A stretch of 64,000 nucleotides of DNA. Origin: Gammaproteobacteria bacterium (GTDB lineage: Bacteria > Pseudomonadota > Gammaproteobacteria > VBWC01). This document shows positions 52,172 to 62,773 of the stretch, in pieces (the stretch's first letter is position 1; each line of letters begins with the position of its first letter). The position numbers and the translations under genes were made by a program. Under the pieces are notes generated by a model, which did no database searches, was not told the DNA's origin, and was given only the letters and a program-made list of their open reading frames with translations. Location of the stretch: positions 1 through 64,000 of the forward strand of contig VBWC01000007.1 in the NCBI GenBank assembly GCA_006218035.1, written 5' to 3'.

Positions 52172-53350
52172 ATGTCCGTAATCAAAATGACCGATCTGGA
52201 CCTGACCGGCAAGCGTGTGCTGATCCGGCAGGATCTCAACGTGCCGTTGAACAACGGCAAGGTTGCCGATGACACGCGTATCCGCGCGTCGTTGCCAACG
52301 ATCGAAATGGCGCGCAAGGCCGGCGCTCGCGTGATCCTGATGTCGCATCTCGGTCGGCCGGAAGAGGGTGTCTATGACGCGGCGTTCTCGCTGAAACCGG
52401 TGGCCGATCATCTGTCGGGCATTCTGGGCAAGCCGGTACGGCTGATCAAGGACTGGTTGAGCGGCGTGGAGGTTGCCAACGGTGAGGTAGTGATCTGCGA
52501 GAACGTGCGTTTTAACAAAGGCGAGAAAAAGAACGACGATGCACTCGCCAGGAAAATAGCCGGGTTGTGTGACATATTTGTCATGGATGCCTTTGGTACC
52601 GCGCATCGGGCTCACGCCTCGACGCATGGCGTAGCCAAATATGCGCCCGTCGCCTGCGCCGGGCCGCTGCTGGCGGCGGAACTCGATGCGCTCGAAAAGG
52701 CGCTCGCCAAGCCGGCGCGGCCGATGGTCGCGATTGTCGGCGGATCGAAAGTGTCGACGAAGCTGACGGTACTCGAGTCCTTGTCGAAAATCGTCGACCA
52801 GCTGGTGGTCGGTGGCGGCATTGCAAACACCTTTATCAAGGCGGCCGGAAACAACGTCGGCAAGTCGCTGTGCGAGAACGACCTGGTCGATACCGCAAAG
52901 TCGTTGATAGCGGCGGCGCAGGCGCGCGGCGGCGATATCCCGGTGCCGACCGATGTGGTTTGCGGCAAGGAATTTTCGCCGGACGCCAAGGCAACGCTCA
53001 AGCGGGTAACCGAAGTCGCCAACGATGATCTGATTTTTGATATCGGACCGGAGTCCGCCGAGGAGTTACGGGAAATTCTGCTTAAGGCCGGGACTATCGT
53101 CTGGAACGGCCCGGTCGGGGTATTCGAATTCGATCAATTTGGCGAGGGTACCCGGGCAATAGCGAATGCCATCGCCGAATCGCCGGCGTTTTCGATTGCC
53201 GGTGGTGGTGATACATTGGCGGCAATTGCAAAGTATGGCGTTGGTGACAAGGTGTCTTATATTTCGACGGGAGGGGGGGCGTTTCTCGAATTTCTGGAGG
53301 GCAAGAAACTGCCGGCGGTTGCGATTCTCGAGGAGCGCGCCGGCAAGTAA
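52172..53350 (+). CDS. pgk: Phosphoglycerate kinase
   Basis: A 392-residue kinase interconverting 1,3-bisphosphoglycerate and 3-phosphoglycerate. [45 protein letters not shown] and the ATP loop [18 protein letters not shown] are clear. The ATG at 52172 follows GGGAG; the frame is open upstream without support. Confidence 0.97.
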   Translation: MSVIKMTDLDLTGKRVLIRQDLNVPLNNGKVADDTRIRASLPTIEMARKAGARVILMSHLGRPEEGVYDAAFSLKPVADHLSGILGKPVRLIKDWLSGVEVANGEVVICENVRFNKGEKKNDDALARKIAGLCDIFVMDAFGTAHRAHASTHGVAKYAPVACAGPLLAAELDALEKALAKPARPMVAIVGGSKVSTKLTVLESLSKIVDQLVVGGGIANTFIKAAGNNVGKSLCENDLVDTAKSLIAAAQARGGDIPVPTDVVCGKEFSPDAKATLKRVTEVANDDLIFDIGPESAEELREILLKAGTIVWNGPVGVFEFDQFGEGTRAIANAIAESPAFSIAGGGDTLAAIAKYGVGDKVSYISTGGGAFLEFLEGKKLPAVAILEERAGK

Positions 53351-53356
53351 AACTTT

Positions 53357-54793
53357 ATGTTGAGGCGAACCAAAATAGTAGCGACGCTTGGACCGTCGAC
53401 GGACGATCCCAAGGTTCTTGATGAGATCATTGAGGCGGGCGTCGACGTTGTCCGGTTGAATTTTTCGCACGGGACTGCCGAGGAGCACAGCAAACGTGCC
53501 GAGGCGGTGCGCAATCGTGCCCGTGCGCACGGACGCCAGGTAGGCGTGCTCGCGGATCTGCAGGGACCCAAGATCAGAATCGAGCGTTTCAAGGACGGCA
53601 AGGTGCTGCTGGTAGAGGGTGCCAGATTTGTTATCGATACCGCCTGCGATCCGAAAGGTGGGACGCAGGAGCGCGTCGGCACCAGCTATACGGATCTGAA
53701 AAATGACGTCAATCGCGGCGACACGCTGTTGCTGGACGACGGGCGCCTGAGTCTGTGGGTTGAGGAGGTTGAAGGCAGCGAGATTATTTGCCGGGTAATT
53801 ACCGGCGGCGAATTATCGAACAACAAGGGTATCAATCGTCAGGGCGGCGGCCTGTCCGCCACGGCGCTGACCGACAAGGACCGGCGCGACATCCGGACCG
53901 CCGCGGAACTGAAGGCGGATTACGTCGCGATTTCCTTTCCTCGCAGCGCGGCTGACATACACGAGGCGCGCGAACTGTTGCGCAGCGTCGGCGGTCATGG
54001 CGGCATTGTCGCAAAAATCGAACGTGCCGAAGCGCTGGTGGCGCTGGAGGATATCATCGCGGCATCGGATGTTGTCATGATTGCGCGCGGTGATCTTGGT
54101 GTCGAGATCGGGGATGCGGAACTGCCGGCGGTACAGAAGCGGATCATCAGCCTGGCGCGGTCGATGAACCGGGTGACGATCACGGCGACCCAGATGATGG
54201 AAACGATGATCGAGAATCCGATTCCGACCCGTGCCGAGGTCTTTGACGTTGCCAACGCGGTGATTGACGGTACGGATGCGGTGATGCTGTCGGCCGAAAC
54301 GGCGACCGGCATGTACCCGGGCAAGGTGGTTGCTGCCGTCAACCGGATTTGCCGCGCGGCGGAAAGGCAGCGGGAGACGCAGAAATCCCAGCACCGTCTC
54401 GACACGCGTTTCACGCGTACTGACGAGGCGATTGCCATGGCGGCGATGTATACCGCCAATCACTGGAATATTGCAGCGATTGCTGCCTTGACGGAGTCCG
54501 GCGCGACGCCGTTATGGATGTCGCGTATCAGTTCCGGAATTCCGATTTACGCGCTGACTCCCAGCGTGGATACCCGGCGGCGCGTGACGCTCTACCGCGG
54601 CGTCTGCCCGGTCAGTTTCTCTCCCGATTCCGATGATCATCGCGTGATCAACAAGGAAGCGGTCGAGGAGCTGGTGCGGCGGGGCGCGGTGCGGGAAGGT
54701 GACCTCGTCATCATCACCAAGGGTGATCGTGTCGGTAAGCACGGGGGAACCAACGCAATGACGATATTGAAGGTTGGTGAGGACGTGGAGTAG
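53357..54793 (+). CDS. pyk: Pyruvate kinase
   Basis: A 478-residue enzyme forming pyruvate and ATP from phosphoenolpyruvate. RRTKIVATLGPSTDDPKVL at the start, VRLNFSHGTAEEH, IARGDLGVEIG and GTDAVMLSAETATGMYPGK are signatures. It begins only 6 bases after pgk with no clear ribosome-binding site, so translation may be coupled. A pyk inside a Calvin-like cluster is common in chemolithoautotrophic gammaproteobacteria. Confidence 0.97.
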   Translation: MLRRTKIVATLGPSTDDPKVLDEIIEAGVDVVRLNFSHGTAEEHSKRAEAVRNRARAHGRQVGVLADLQGPKIRIERFKDGKVLLVEGARFVIDTACDPKGGTQERVGTSYTDLKNDVNRGDTLLLDDGRLSLWVEEVEGSEIICRVITGGELSNNKGINRQGGGLSATALTDKDRRDIRTAAELKADYVAISFPRSAADIHEARELLRSVGGHGGIVAKIERAEALVALEDIIAASDVVMIARGDLGVEIGDAELPAVQKRIISLARSMNRVTITATQMMETMIENPIPTRAEVFDVANAVIDGTDAVMLSAETATGMYPGKVVAAVNRICRAAERQRETQKSQHRLDTRFTRTDEAIAMAAMYTANHWNIAAIAALTESGATPLWMSRISSGIPIYALTPSVDTRRRVTLYRGVCPVSFSPDSDDHRVINKEAVEELVRRGAVREGDLVIITKGDRVGKHGGTNAMTILKVGEDVE

Positions 54794-54900
54794 CACGGGC
54801 AGGTTGTCACTGTATTTCATAGTGATGAATTCCCGGGTTGGCCCGAACCAGAATATCAACCAGGTAAGTTGTAATTATTAATTAGCTTAAGGAGATTACT

Positions 54901-55965
54901 ATGGCACTAATGACCCTGCGCCAATTGCTCGACCACGCTGCCGAACATGGCTATGGTGTGCCCGCCTATAATGTGAACAACATGGAGCAGATGCACTCCA
55001 TCATGCAGGCGGCGGCCGAGACCGACAGTCCGGTGATCGTGCAGGCGTCGGCTGGCGCGCGTAGCTATGCTGGCGCGCCGTTCATACGGCACCTGATGCA
55101 GGCTTCCGTGGAGTTTTGGCCGGATGTGCCGATCGTGGTGCACCAGGATCATGGTGCTTCGCTTGGTGTTTGTCTGCGTTCTATCCAGCTCGGTTTCACG
55201 TCGGTGATGATGGACGGATCGTTGAAAGAGGATATGAAGACGCCGGCCAGCTATGAGTACAATGTCGACATCACCCGTCGGGTCGCGGAATTGGCGCACG
55301 CCGGCGGCGTATCGGTCGAAGGCGAACTGGGCTGCCTGGGGTCGCTCGAATCCGGTATGGCCGGCGAGGAAGACGGCTCGGGTGCCGAGGGCAAGTTGTC
55401 GAAAGAACAGCTGTTGACCGATCCCGAGGAGGCGGCCGATTTCGTCAAGAAGACCCAGGTGGACGCGCTCGCCATCGCTATCGGCACCAGCCATGGCGCC
55501 TATAAATTTACGCGTCCGCCGACTGGTGACATTCTGGCGATCGAACGTATCAAGCAGATTCATGCGCGTATACCGGACACCCATCTGGTTATGCACGGGT
55601 CGTCGTCGGTGCCGCAGGAGTGGCTCAAGATCATCAACTCCTATGGCGGTGACATGGGTGAAACCTATGGCGTGCCGGTCAAGGAAATCCAGGAAGGCAT
55701 CAAACATGGCGTGCGCAAGGTCAACATCGACACCGACTTGCGCATGGCCTGCACCGGCGCGGTTCGCAAGTTCCTGGCCGAAAATCCGAAGGAGTTCGAC
55801 CCGCGCAAGTTTCTGAAGGCCGGTACCAAAGCCATGAAGGATATCTGCAAGGCCCGCTACGAGGCATTCGGAACCGCCGGTAACGCTTCCAAGATCAAGG
55901 TAATCGACATGGAAGACATGACCAAGCGTTATACCAGCGGTTCGCTCGCTCCGCGCGTGAATTGA
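54901..55965 (+). CDS. fba: Class II fructose-bisphosphate aldolase
   Basis: A 354-residue zinc aldolase of the Calvin-cycle subtype (TIGR01521-like). [35 protein letters not shown] (zinc ligands), [17 protein letters not shown] and [14 protein letters not shown] are diagnostic. AAGGAGA precedes the ATG. A bidirectional terminator ends the cluster after this gene. Confidence 0.97.
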   Translation: MALMTLRQLLDHAAEHGYGVPAYNVNNMEQMHSIMQAAAETDSPVIVQASAGARSYAGAPFIRHLMQASVEFWPDVPIVVHQDHGASLGVCLRSIQLGFTSVMMDGSLKEDMKTPASYEYNVDITRRVAELAHAGGVSVEGELGCLGSLESGMAGEEDGSGAEGKLSKEQLLTDPEEAADFVKKTQVDALAIAIGTSHGAYKFTRPPTGDILAIERIKQIHARIPDTHLVMHGSSSVPQEWLKIINSYGGDMGETYGVPVKEIQEGIKHGVRKVNIDTDLRMACTGAVRKFLAENPKEFDPRKFLKAGTKAMKDICKARYEAFGTAGNASKIKVIDMEDMTKRYTSGSLAPRVN

Positions 55966-55987
55966 TTAGCTGGCGCAGCAAGACGAC

Positions 55988-56016
55988 AAAAAGGGTGGCA
56001 TTAGCCACCCTTTTTT
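55988..56016. terminator. Bidirectional terminator between fba and ugd
   Basis: GGGTGGC/GCCACCC with an ATTA loop, flanked by A5 on the left and T6 on the right. It lies between convergent fba and ugd and can end transcription from both sides. Confidence 0.9.
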
Positions 56017-56082
56017 ATTGTAAGCCACCATTTCGCGCTTCTCATCATCGAAGGCAATGGCGGTGCTGTGCGGTGTATACCG

Positions 56083-57411
56083 TTAGACGTTGCCTCGCCC
56101 AATCGCGTAGTAGGTAATCCCTTCCTGTTTCATGAGCGCCGGATCGTAGAGGTTCCGTCCGTCAAAGATCAGCGGATTTCGCAGCGTCGATTTGATGTGC
56201 TGGAAATCGGGGCTGCGGAACGAATTCCACTCAGTGACAATTGCCAATGCGTCGGCACCTTGTAGTGCTGCCTCGGGCGTGCTACACAGTTTGAGGTCTT
56301 TCCGGTCTCCGTAAATGCGCTTTGCTTCGTTCATCGCCACCGGATCGTAGGCTTGTACGGTCGCCCCGTGGCTCCATAGGGATTCCATTAGTTCACGGCT
56401 GGAAGCTGCTCGCATATCGTCGGTATTGGGTTTAAACGCCAGCCCCCACAACGCAACGGTGAGCCCCTGCAATTTCCCGTTGAAATGCTTCATTATCTTT
56501 TCGAACAAGATCTGCTTTTGGCGATTGTTGACGGATTCAACCGCGTCAAGTAACTCAGCCCGGTAACCGACTTGTCGCGCGGTGTGCTTGAGCGCCTGGA
56601 CATCTTTCGGGAAGCAGGAGCCGCCGTAGCCGCATCCGGGATAGATGAAGTGATAGCCGATGCGCGGGTCCGAGCCGATACCGATGCGTACTTTCTCTAT
56701 ATCCGCGCCCAGATGCCCGGCGAGATTGGCGAGTTCGTTCATGAAGCTGATTTTCGTCGCCAGCATCGCGTTTGCCGCATATTTCGTCAGTTCAGCCGAT
56801 CGAATGTCCATCGTTATCAGCCGGTCATGCTGGCGGTTAAAAGGCGCATATAAAGCACGCAATAACTCGGTAGTACGCGGGTTATCTGTTCCAACAATCA
56901 TGCGATCAGGCTTCATGAAATCCTCGATCGCAGCGCCTTCCTTGAGAAATTCGGGATTTGAAACCACATCAAACTCAACCGTTGCCCCACGTTTCCTTAA
57001 GGCTTCGTTGACGCCAGCCCGCACTTTTTCCGCGGTGCCTACGGGAACGGTCGATTTGTTGACAATAATCCGGTAGTCGCTGATGTGCTCGCCGATGCTG
57101 TTGGCCACTGCGAGCACATATTGGAGGTCGGCCGATCCATCCTCGTCCGGTGGTGTGCCGACCGCAATACACTGGAAAAGGCCGTGAGCCACTCCTTCGG
57201 CAACATCGGTAGTAAAAGACAGCCGACCCTCGCGGGCATTGGCCTGCAGCATTTTCTCAAGGCCAGGCTCAAAGATCGGGACCTCGCCGCGCCTGAGCAT
57301 GTCGATTTTTTGTCGATCAATGTCGACGCATACCACGTGATTTCCGACCTGAGCCAGGCAGGTGCCGGTGACAAGACCGACATAACCGCTCCCGAATATG
57401 GTTACTTTCAT
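56083..57411 (-). CDS. ugd: UDP-glucose 6-dehydrogenase
   Basis: A 442-residue NAD enzyme making UDP-glucuronate for polysaccharides. The Rossmann motif is GSGYVG (7-12), the catalytic Cys is C266 in [10 protein letters not shown], and [14 protein letters not shown] and [15 protein letters not shown] are conserved. It belongs functionally with the exopolysaccharide genes to the right but faces the other way. I took the ATG at 57411 as the start of the conserved domain. Confidence 0.95.
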   Translation of the reverse strand: MKVTIFGSGYVGLVTGTCLAQVGNHVVCVDIDRQKIDMLRRGEVPIFEPGLEKMLQANAREGRLSFTTDVAEGVAHGLFQCIAVGTPPDEDGSADLQYVLAVANSIGEHISDYRIIVNKSTVPVGTAEKVRAGVNEALRKRGATVEFDVVSNPEFLKEGAAIEDFMKPDRMIVGTDNPRTTELLRALYAPFNRQHDRLITMDIRSAELTKYAANAMLATKISFMNELANLAGHLGADIEKVRIGIGSDPRIGYHFIYPGCGYGGSCFPKDVQALKHTARQVGYRAELLDAVESVNNRQKQILFEKIMKHFNGKLQGLTVALWGLAFKPNTDDMRAASSRELMESLWSHGATVQAYDPVAMNEAKRIYGDRKDLKLCSTPEAALQGADALAIVTEWNSFRSPDFQHIKSTLRNPLIFDGRNLYDPALMKQEGITYYAIGRGNV

Positions 57412-57809
57412 TATATTTTGATGACGTTCTTCGCAGAATGAGCGGTTGTTGTTGATCTGGATGCAGTTAGCGATATCAAGATCGCGGGTAACAATACCAA
57501 ACCGGTGGATTTTCGTCACGCTTCGCGTGGCGGGAAGTCGTCACCAACGACGACCCGCGGCGCGCACCACACGCGGCTCTCCTTCCGTCAGCCAGAATGA
57601 TGGGCTGCCCCGAACAGCAGGATTTTTAAAGCTTTTTGAAATCTGCCCGATAGGTATATCCAGGTATACCGGGGTGACGTTACCCACGCGAACGAGCACC
57701 TGCGCCGCCAAATTCGGAGATGTGCCTCAGGGACAGAGCATTGTGTTTCTCGTCACCAAGATGAATGTCAGCAACGCCATAGTGGCTCGGCTGTGCCGCG
57801 CTTGATGCT
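57412..57809. other. Divergent intergenic region ugd/prsK
   Basis: No convincing gene. A 6-bp palindrome pair GGTATA (57653)/TATACC (57665) is the only local feature; a 119-codon frame through the region has no family motif and was not called. No ribosome-binding site is clear before prsK. Confidence 0.35.
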
Positions 57810-59894
57810 ATGGATACCGGGACGGATAACGTAGGGACAATCGGCTATCTGGCGAGCGCAGTCGCCTATCTGGCGCTTGCGGCAGCACTCATTTTTTCGT
57901 GGCGTGGCCGTTTCGATCGCGTGCTGCTGTCGTTTGCAATGTTGATTACCGTCGTCTGGTCGGCGTCGGCCGGCTTCCTTGGCGCGCCGCGCGGCGGTCT
58001 TCCCGTGGTTGCGTTGGAGGTTGAGGTCTTCCGGGATGTCGTCTGGTTGATATTTTTGTTGCAAGCACTTGGTGCCCGATATCAAAACGTGGCCGGTCCA
58101 GCGACGATGCTGCGATACGCCGCAATCACCGCCGGTTCCATTGCCTTCCTGTTGCTGATCGGGCTGCTGACGAAGGACTTGACCGGTGCGTCAGAGCCGA
58201 CACGTACGGTGTCTGCGGCGTTTAACGTCGGCTTTACGCTGCTTTCTGTGTTCGGCCTGGTATTGGTTGAGCAGCTTTTCAGGGGCTCGCGTCCCGAGCG
58301 ACGCCGGGCAGTCAAGTTCCTCTATATCGCAACAGCCGGCATGTTTGTCTATGACTTTATTCTTTACGCCGACGCGCTGGTATTTGGCGTATTGGATGAT
58401 TCGCTATGGGCAGCTCGCGGGATGTTTATGATCTTGCTGGCACCGCTGATGGCCGTCTCGACCATGACCGGCGCTCCACGCTGGTCGCGGGACATCTACG
58501 TATCGCACAGCGTGGTCTTCTTCACGGCGGCTCTGTCGTTCTCCGGCATTTATATCATCACGCTGTTTGTCGGTGCCGAACTGGTACGGATGTATGCCGG
58601 CAGCTGGGCCAGCGTCATCCGGTTTCTGGTGTTGGCAGGCGGCACGCTGTTGCTGATGGTATCGCTTAGCTCGACGCGCTTGCGCGCCCACATGCGGGTA
58701 TTTGTCGGCAAGCATTTCTTTAATTATAAATATGATTATCGGGAAGAATGGCTACGCATAATCCGCACCTTGTCGAAGGGAGGGGCGGGCGCGCATCTGC
58801 TCGAACGTTCCATTCAAGCGATTGCGCAGATTGTGGACAGCCCCGGCGGAGTGCTGTGGTTGCAGCGAGACCACGGTTACTGTGAGCCTGCGGCACATTG
58901 GGAAGTGCCACCGATGATTGGTGTGCGCGAGTCCGTGGACGGTTCTCTGGTCAGATTTCTCGCGAAATGGCAATGGGTGATCAGTCGAGACGAGTACCGG
59001 GACGAGCCCGATCTCTACCAGGATCTGGTATTGCCTGAATGGTTACACGCCTACCCCAAGGCATGGCTGGTCGTGCCGCTAATGCTGGACGTGGAGCTAC
59101 TCGGTTTTATCGTGCTGGCGAGGCCTCCGGTGCGTCGCGACATCAACTGGGAAGACCGCGATTTGTTGAAAACCGCCGCGCGGCAGGCCGCGACGCACGT
59201 CGCGCAGTTGATGGCCGCCCAGGCGCTGATCGAGGCACGCGAGTTTCAGGCCTTCAGCAAGCTCTCTGCGTTCGTCATGCATGACCTGAAAAATCTGATC
59301 GCCCAGCTGTCGCTCGTGGTATCGAATGCGGCACGTCACAAAAACAATCCGGCTTTTCTGGAGGACGCGATCAAGACTGTTGATAACTCCGTGACCAAGA
59401 TGAACCGGCTGATTACGCAGCTCAGGGCGGGAGAGGCCCGGGTCGAGTCCGTCAGCGAAGAGTTTGATTTGGCGGATATTGTTCGGGAGGCGGTTGCGGG
59501 CCGTTCCGGGCGTAAACCGGTGCCGGTTTTCTCCAGCGAGGTTGGCGGCGTCCGAATGCGGGCCAACCGGGACAGAACGACAGCGGTTCTCGAACATATT
59601 ATGGAAAATGCCCAGGATGCGACGCCGCCGGACGGCAAGGTGGAAGTTCGATTGAAGTTCGAGCAGGATCATGCCGTTATCGATGTCAGGGATACCGGTT
59701 GCGGGATGGATGCGGATTTTATACGTAATCAGCTGTTTCGACCCTTCCGCTCCACGAAGGGCTCCGGTATGGGGATCGGGGTGTTTGAGAGCCGGGAGTT
59801 TGCTCGCGAGCTTGGTGGGGACATTGATGTGGTGAGCCAGCGGGGCCGCGGAACCACTTTCCGAATCCGTCTACCGGCCGCGAGAGCGGAGTAG
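57810..59894 (+). CDS. prsK: XrtA/PEP-CTERM system histidine kinase PrsK
   Basis: A 694-residue sensor kinase. The first ~280 residues carry about eight hydrophobic helices (YLASAVAYLALAAALIFSW at the start), then a GAF-like segment (VDSPGGVLWLQRDHGYCEPA), the dimerisation/phospho-His motif FVMHDLKNLIAQLSLV, and the ATPase domain (IMENAQDATPPDGKVEV, DTGCGMDADF, GSGMGIGVF). This order is that of PrsK (TIGR02916-like), which pairs with PrsR in exosortase-linked exopolysaccharide loci. The next gene is prsR. The signal sensed is unknown. Confidence 0.9.
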   Translation: MDTGTDNVGTIGYLASAVAYLALAAALIFSWRGRFDRVLLSFAMLITVVWSASAGFLGAPRGGLPVVALEVEVFRDVVWLIFLLQALGARYQNVAGPATMLRYAAITAGSIAFLLLIGLLTKDLTGASEPTRTVSAAFNVGFTLLSVFGLVLVEQLFRGSRPERRRAVKFLYIATAGMFVYDFILYADALVFGVLDDSLWAARGMFMILLAPLMAVSTMTGAPRWSRDIYVSHSVVFFTAALSFSGIYIITLFVGAELVRMYAGSWASVIRFLVLAGGTLLLMVSLSSTRLRAHMRVFVGKHFFNYKYDYREEWLRIIRTLSKGGAGAHLLERSIQAIAQIVDSPGGVLWLQRDHGYCEPAAHWEVPPMIGVRESVDGSLVRFLAKWQWVISRDEYRDEPDLYQDLVLPEWLHAYPKAWLVVPLMLDVELLGFIVLARPPVRRDINWEDRDLLKTAARQAATHVAQLMAAQALIEAREFQAFSKLSAFVMHDLKNLIAQLSLVVSNAARHKNNPAFLEDAIKTVDNSVTKMNRLITQLRAGEARVESVSEEFDLADIVREAVAGRSGRKPVPVFSSEVGGVRMRANRDRTTAVLEHIMENAQDATPPDGKVEVRLKFEQDHAVIDVRDTGCGMDADFIRNQLFRPFRSTKGSGMGIGVFESREFARELGGDIDVVSQRGRGTTFRIRLPAARAE

Positions 59895-59970
59895 TTTTAG
59901 ATGCTTTTTCCGATTACTCATGTGGAAGTACCTGACGTCGCGGCGACGTTTCCGGCGCTGAGGTGATTTG

Positions 59971-61329
59971 ATGACCGAGCCAAAGAAACACCTGATGGTG
60001 GTTGAAGATGATCCCGGCCTGCAAAGCCAGTTGCGCTGGAGTTTCTCAGACTACGAGGTACTGATCGCCGGGAATCGTGAAGACGCTTTGGCGCAGTTGC
60101 GGCGCCACGAACCGCCCGTGATTACCCTGGATCTGGGTTTGCCGCCGGATGCCGACGGCGCTAGCGAGGGTCTGGCGACGCTGGAGCAGATATTGAGCCT
60201 CGCGCCCGATGCCAAAGTGATCGTCGTGACCGGAAACAGCGATCATGAGAATGCTGTGAAGGCGATCGGGCTGGGCGCTTACGATTTTTACCAGAAGCCC
60301 ATAGCTCCCGAGATTCTCGCGCTTATTGTCAACCGGGCATACCACGTCTATGCGCTTGAAACAGAAAACCGCAAGCTGACCAAGCACAAGATTGGCTCGC
60401 CCTTGCCGGGACTGATTGCGGCAAGCGCTCAGATGACCAAAGTATGCCGGACGATCGAGCGGATCGCGTCGACCAACGCCACCACCCTGCTGCTGGGCGA
60501 GAGCGGTACCGGTAAGGAGTTATTGGCGCGCGCGCTGCATGACCTGAGCGCCAGGGCGAAAAAACGATTTGTGGCAATTAATTGCGCAGCCATTCCGGAA
60601 ACGCTGCTTGAGAGCGAGCTGTTCGGTTACGAGAAAGGGGCGTTTACGGGCGCTCATAAGCAGACTATTGGCAAGATAGAAAGTGCGGATGCCGGAACGC
60701 TTTTTCTCGATGAGGTCGGTGACTTGCCGATGGCCATGCAGGTCAAGCTGCTGCGCTTTCTGCAGGAGCGCGTTATCGAACGCGTCGGTGGTCGCAAGGA
60801 AATTCCGGTAGACGTGCGCGTGGTCTGTGCGACTCATCAGGACCTGCCGGCGTTGATCCAGGACGGGAGTTTCAGGGAGGATCTGTATTATCGGATATCG
60901 GAAATCAGCATCCGGATCCCGTCGTTACGGGAGCGTGATGGCGATGCTGTATTGTTGGCCCGGGCATTTCTGGAGTCATTCAAGGAGCAGCAGGGTCTGA
61001 ATCGCTCGCTGCGCGGATATAGCAAAGATGCGCTCACGGCCATTTCATCATACCCGTGGCCCGGCAATGTTCGGGAGCTGGAGAACAAGGTGAAACGGGC
61101 GGTAATTATGGCGGACGGTCGGCATGTTACCGCCGAGGATCTTGAGCTTGATATTGCCAACAATGAACCGGAGATGCTCAATCTGCGCGCGGTAAGGGAT
61201 CAGGCTGAGCGCCAGGCCCTGCAAAAGGCGTTGACGCTGTACGACAGCAATATTTCGCGGACGGCGGAAGTGCTGGGTGTCAGCCGACCCACTTTGTACG
61301 ACTTGATGAACAAGCATGGCATTAAGTAA
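59971..61329 (+). CDS. prsR: PEP-CTERM-box response regulator PrsR
   Basis: A 452-residue NtrC-type regulator. The receiver domain (1-120) has VVEDD and phospho-Asp D54 (ITLDLGLPPD). The AAA+ domain has GESGTGKELLARALHD (Walker A) and YEKGAFTGAHK, the sigma-54 contact loop. A Fis-type helix-turn-helix ends the protein (TAEVLGVSRPTLYDLM). PrsR activates sigma-54 promoters of exopolysaccharide/PEP-CTERM genes. GAGG stands 7-8 bases before the ATG at 59971. Together with PrsK it is a complete two-component pair, and a sigma-54 promoter lies to the right at 63724. Confidence 0.93.
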   Translation: MTEPKKHLMVVEDDPGLQSQLRWSFSDYEVLIAGNREDALAQLRRHEPPVITLDLGLPPDADGASEGLATLEQILSLAPDAKVIVVTGNSDHENAVKAIGLGAYDFYQKPIAPEILALIVNRAYHVYALETENRKLTKHKIGSPLPGLIAASAQMTKVCRTIERIASTNATTLLLGESGTGKELLARALHDLSARAKKRFVAINCAAIPETLLESELFGYEKGAFTGAHKQTIGKIESADAGTLFLDEVGDLPMAMQVKLLRFLQERVIERVGGRKEIPVDVRVVCATHQDLPALIQDGSFREDLYYRISEISIRIPSLRERDGDAVLLARAFLESFKEQQGLNRSLRGYSKDALTAISSYPWPGNVRELENKVKRAVIMADGRHVTAEDLELDIANNEPEMLNLRAVRDQAERQALQKALTLYDSNISRTAEVLGVSRPTLYDLMNKHGIK

Positions 61330-61438
61330 TGCCGGTGAGCTCGTATCGTTTACCGCGAAAAATAATGTAGAATAGCCCCGTTCTTCAGTATCTCTTTTTG
61401 ATACAAAAAAGCCCCGAGGCAGAGATTTTGTTGCTCTC

Positions 61439-62743
61439 ATGTACGAATCTTTCTATAAGCTGAGTGCGAAACCGTTCGCGCTGAGTCCGGATCCCCGCTT
61501 CTTTTTTGGGAGTCGCACCCACAAGAGGGCGATGTCCTATCTTCGTTACGGACTTACTCAGGGCGAAGGATTTATTGTGATTACCGGCGATGTCGGTGCC
61601 GGAAAAACGATTCTCGTCCGCACGCTTTTCGCCGGTCTTGCCAAAGAAAATATTATCGCCGCACAGCTGGTGACCACACATCTGGATGCGGACGAGATGC
61701 TCAAGCTGGTTGCCGCATCGTTTGGTCTCGCGCACGAGGGCTTGAGTAAGGCATCGTTGCTCAAAAATCTCGAGACCTTTCTGATCACGAGGACCCGGGA
61801 AGGCAAGCGTGTTTTGCTGGTGATCGACGAGGCGCAGAATCTTCCACGGCGAGCTATCGAAGAATTGCGCATGTTGTCTAACTATGAGCTTGCCGGAAAG
61901 ATTCTTCTGCAGAGCTTCCTGCTCGGACAGGCTGAGTTCAGGAATCATCTGCAAGATCCGGAGATGGAGCAGCTGCGGCAGCGCGTGATCGCCGCTTACC
62001 ATTTAACGCCTTTAGATTCGGAAGAGACCAAGGGGTATATCGAGCATCGCCTGCGCCTGGTCAATTGGGAGCGGAATCCGGATTTCACCGCGGCGGCTTA
62101 CGATGCCATTCATCAGTATTCGCGTGGCATACCGCGCCGTATCAACCAGATATGTGACCGGCTGCTTCTATATGGATATCTTGAGGAGCTCCGTGAGCTC
62201 GACCGGAAAGACGTTGTCACGGTCGCAGACGAACTCGAAGAAGAGGTGGCCCATCTTGAGCCAAGACCCGCCGCCAGTCCGAGAACGAATGAGGCGGATC
62301 CCCGTAAGCCTCAACCTGCCGAGTGGCGCGGTCAGCCGGAAAACCGTCGTGCCGGAGACGTTGCACACGAACCGGGATCTGAAATTCGCGCGGGCGATGA
62401 CGATAGCGCTGAGGCGGGAGAAGGCAAGCGCAAGGGTAAAGGCACCAGAAAACGTAAAGAACATGAGGTGACGACCGGAGCCGCTCCGTCGGTGGAGGAC
62501 ATCGACCTGGTGACTGGAAAGGTCGATGATTTTGCGGGGCGACTCGAAGCAGTCGAGCGTAAGCTTGGTGTTCTCGATGAGGCGGTGCATGCTCAGCAAG
62601 ACCGCCTTCGAATCAGAAGTGAATTGGAGGAGCAGTTAACCGCGTTAGAGGAGCGGACCAACGCGCTGGAATCGGCGTTGCGTCGTCAGCAGGATCGATT
62701 GCGGAGCGCCTTGCTGACAGAGGAAGATCCGTCGTTAAATTAA
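61439..62743 (+). CDS. XrtA-associated AAA ATPase with C-terminal coiled coil
   Basis: A 434-residue protein. Residues 1-270 are an ExeA-like AAA ATPase (TIGR03015-like, PEP-CTERM-associated): YESFYKLSAKPFALSPDPRF, Walker A GDVGAGKT at 50-57, and Walker B LLVIDEAQNL at 127-135. Beyond that, a charged, low-complexity linker (about 280-350, KGKGTRKRKEHE) and a heptad coiled coil (EAVERKLGVLDEAVH to the end) are an extension over the usual length. The family is thought to act in polysaccharide export or chain length control. Confidence 0.85.
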   Translation: MYESFYKLSAKPFALSPDPRFFFGSRTHKRAMSYLRYGLTQGEGFIVITGDVGAGKTILVRTLFAGLAKENIIAAQLVTTHLDADEMLKLVAASFGLAHEGLSKASLLKNLETFLITRTREGKRVLLVIDEAQNLPRRAIEELRMLSNYELAGKILLQSFLLGQAEFRNHLQDPEMEQLRQRVIAAYHLTPLDSEETKGYIEHRLRLVNWERNPDFTAAAYDAIHQYSRGIPRRINQICDRLLLYGYLEELRELDRKDVVTVADELEEEVAHLEPRPAASPRTNEADPRKPQPAEWRGQPENRRAGDVAHEPGSEIRAGDDDSAEAGEGKRKGKGTRKRKEHEVTTGAAPSVEDIDLVTGKVDDFAGRLEAVERKLGVLDEAVHAQQDRLRIRSELEEQLTALEERTNALESALRRQQDRLRSALLTEEDPSLN

Positions 62744-62773
62744 TGTCCATGACGATGGACCGCCGCCTGGCGC

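Noticed and set aside
57446-57805. 119-codon frame before prsK
   Set aside because: Low-complexity composition, no homologous motif, and it fills a divergent promoter region.
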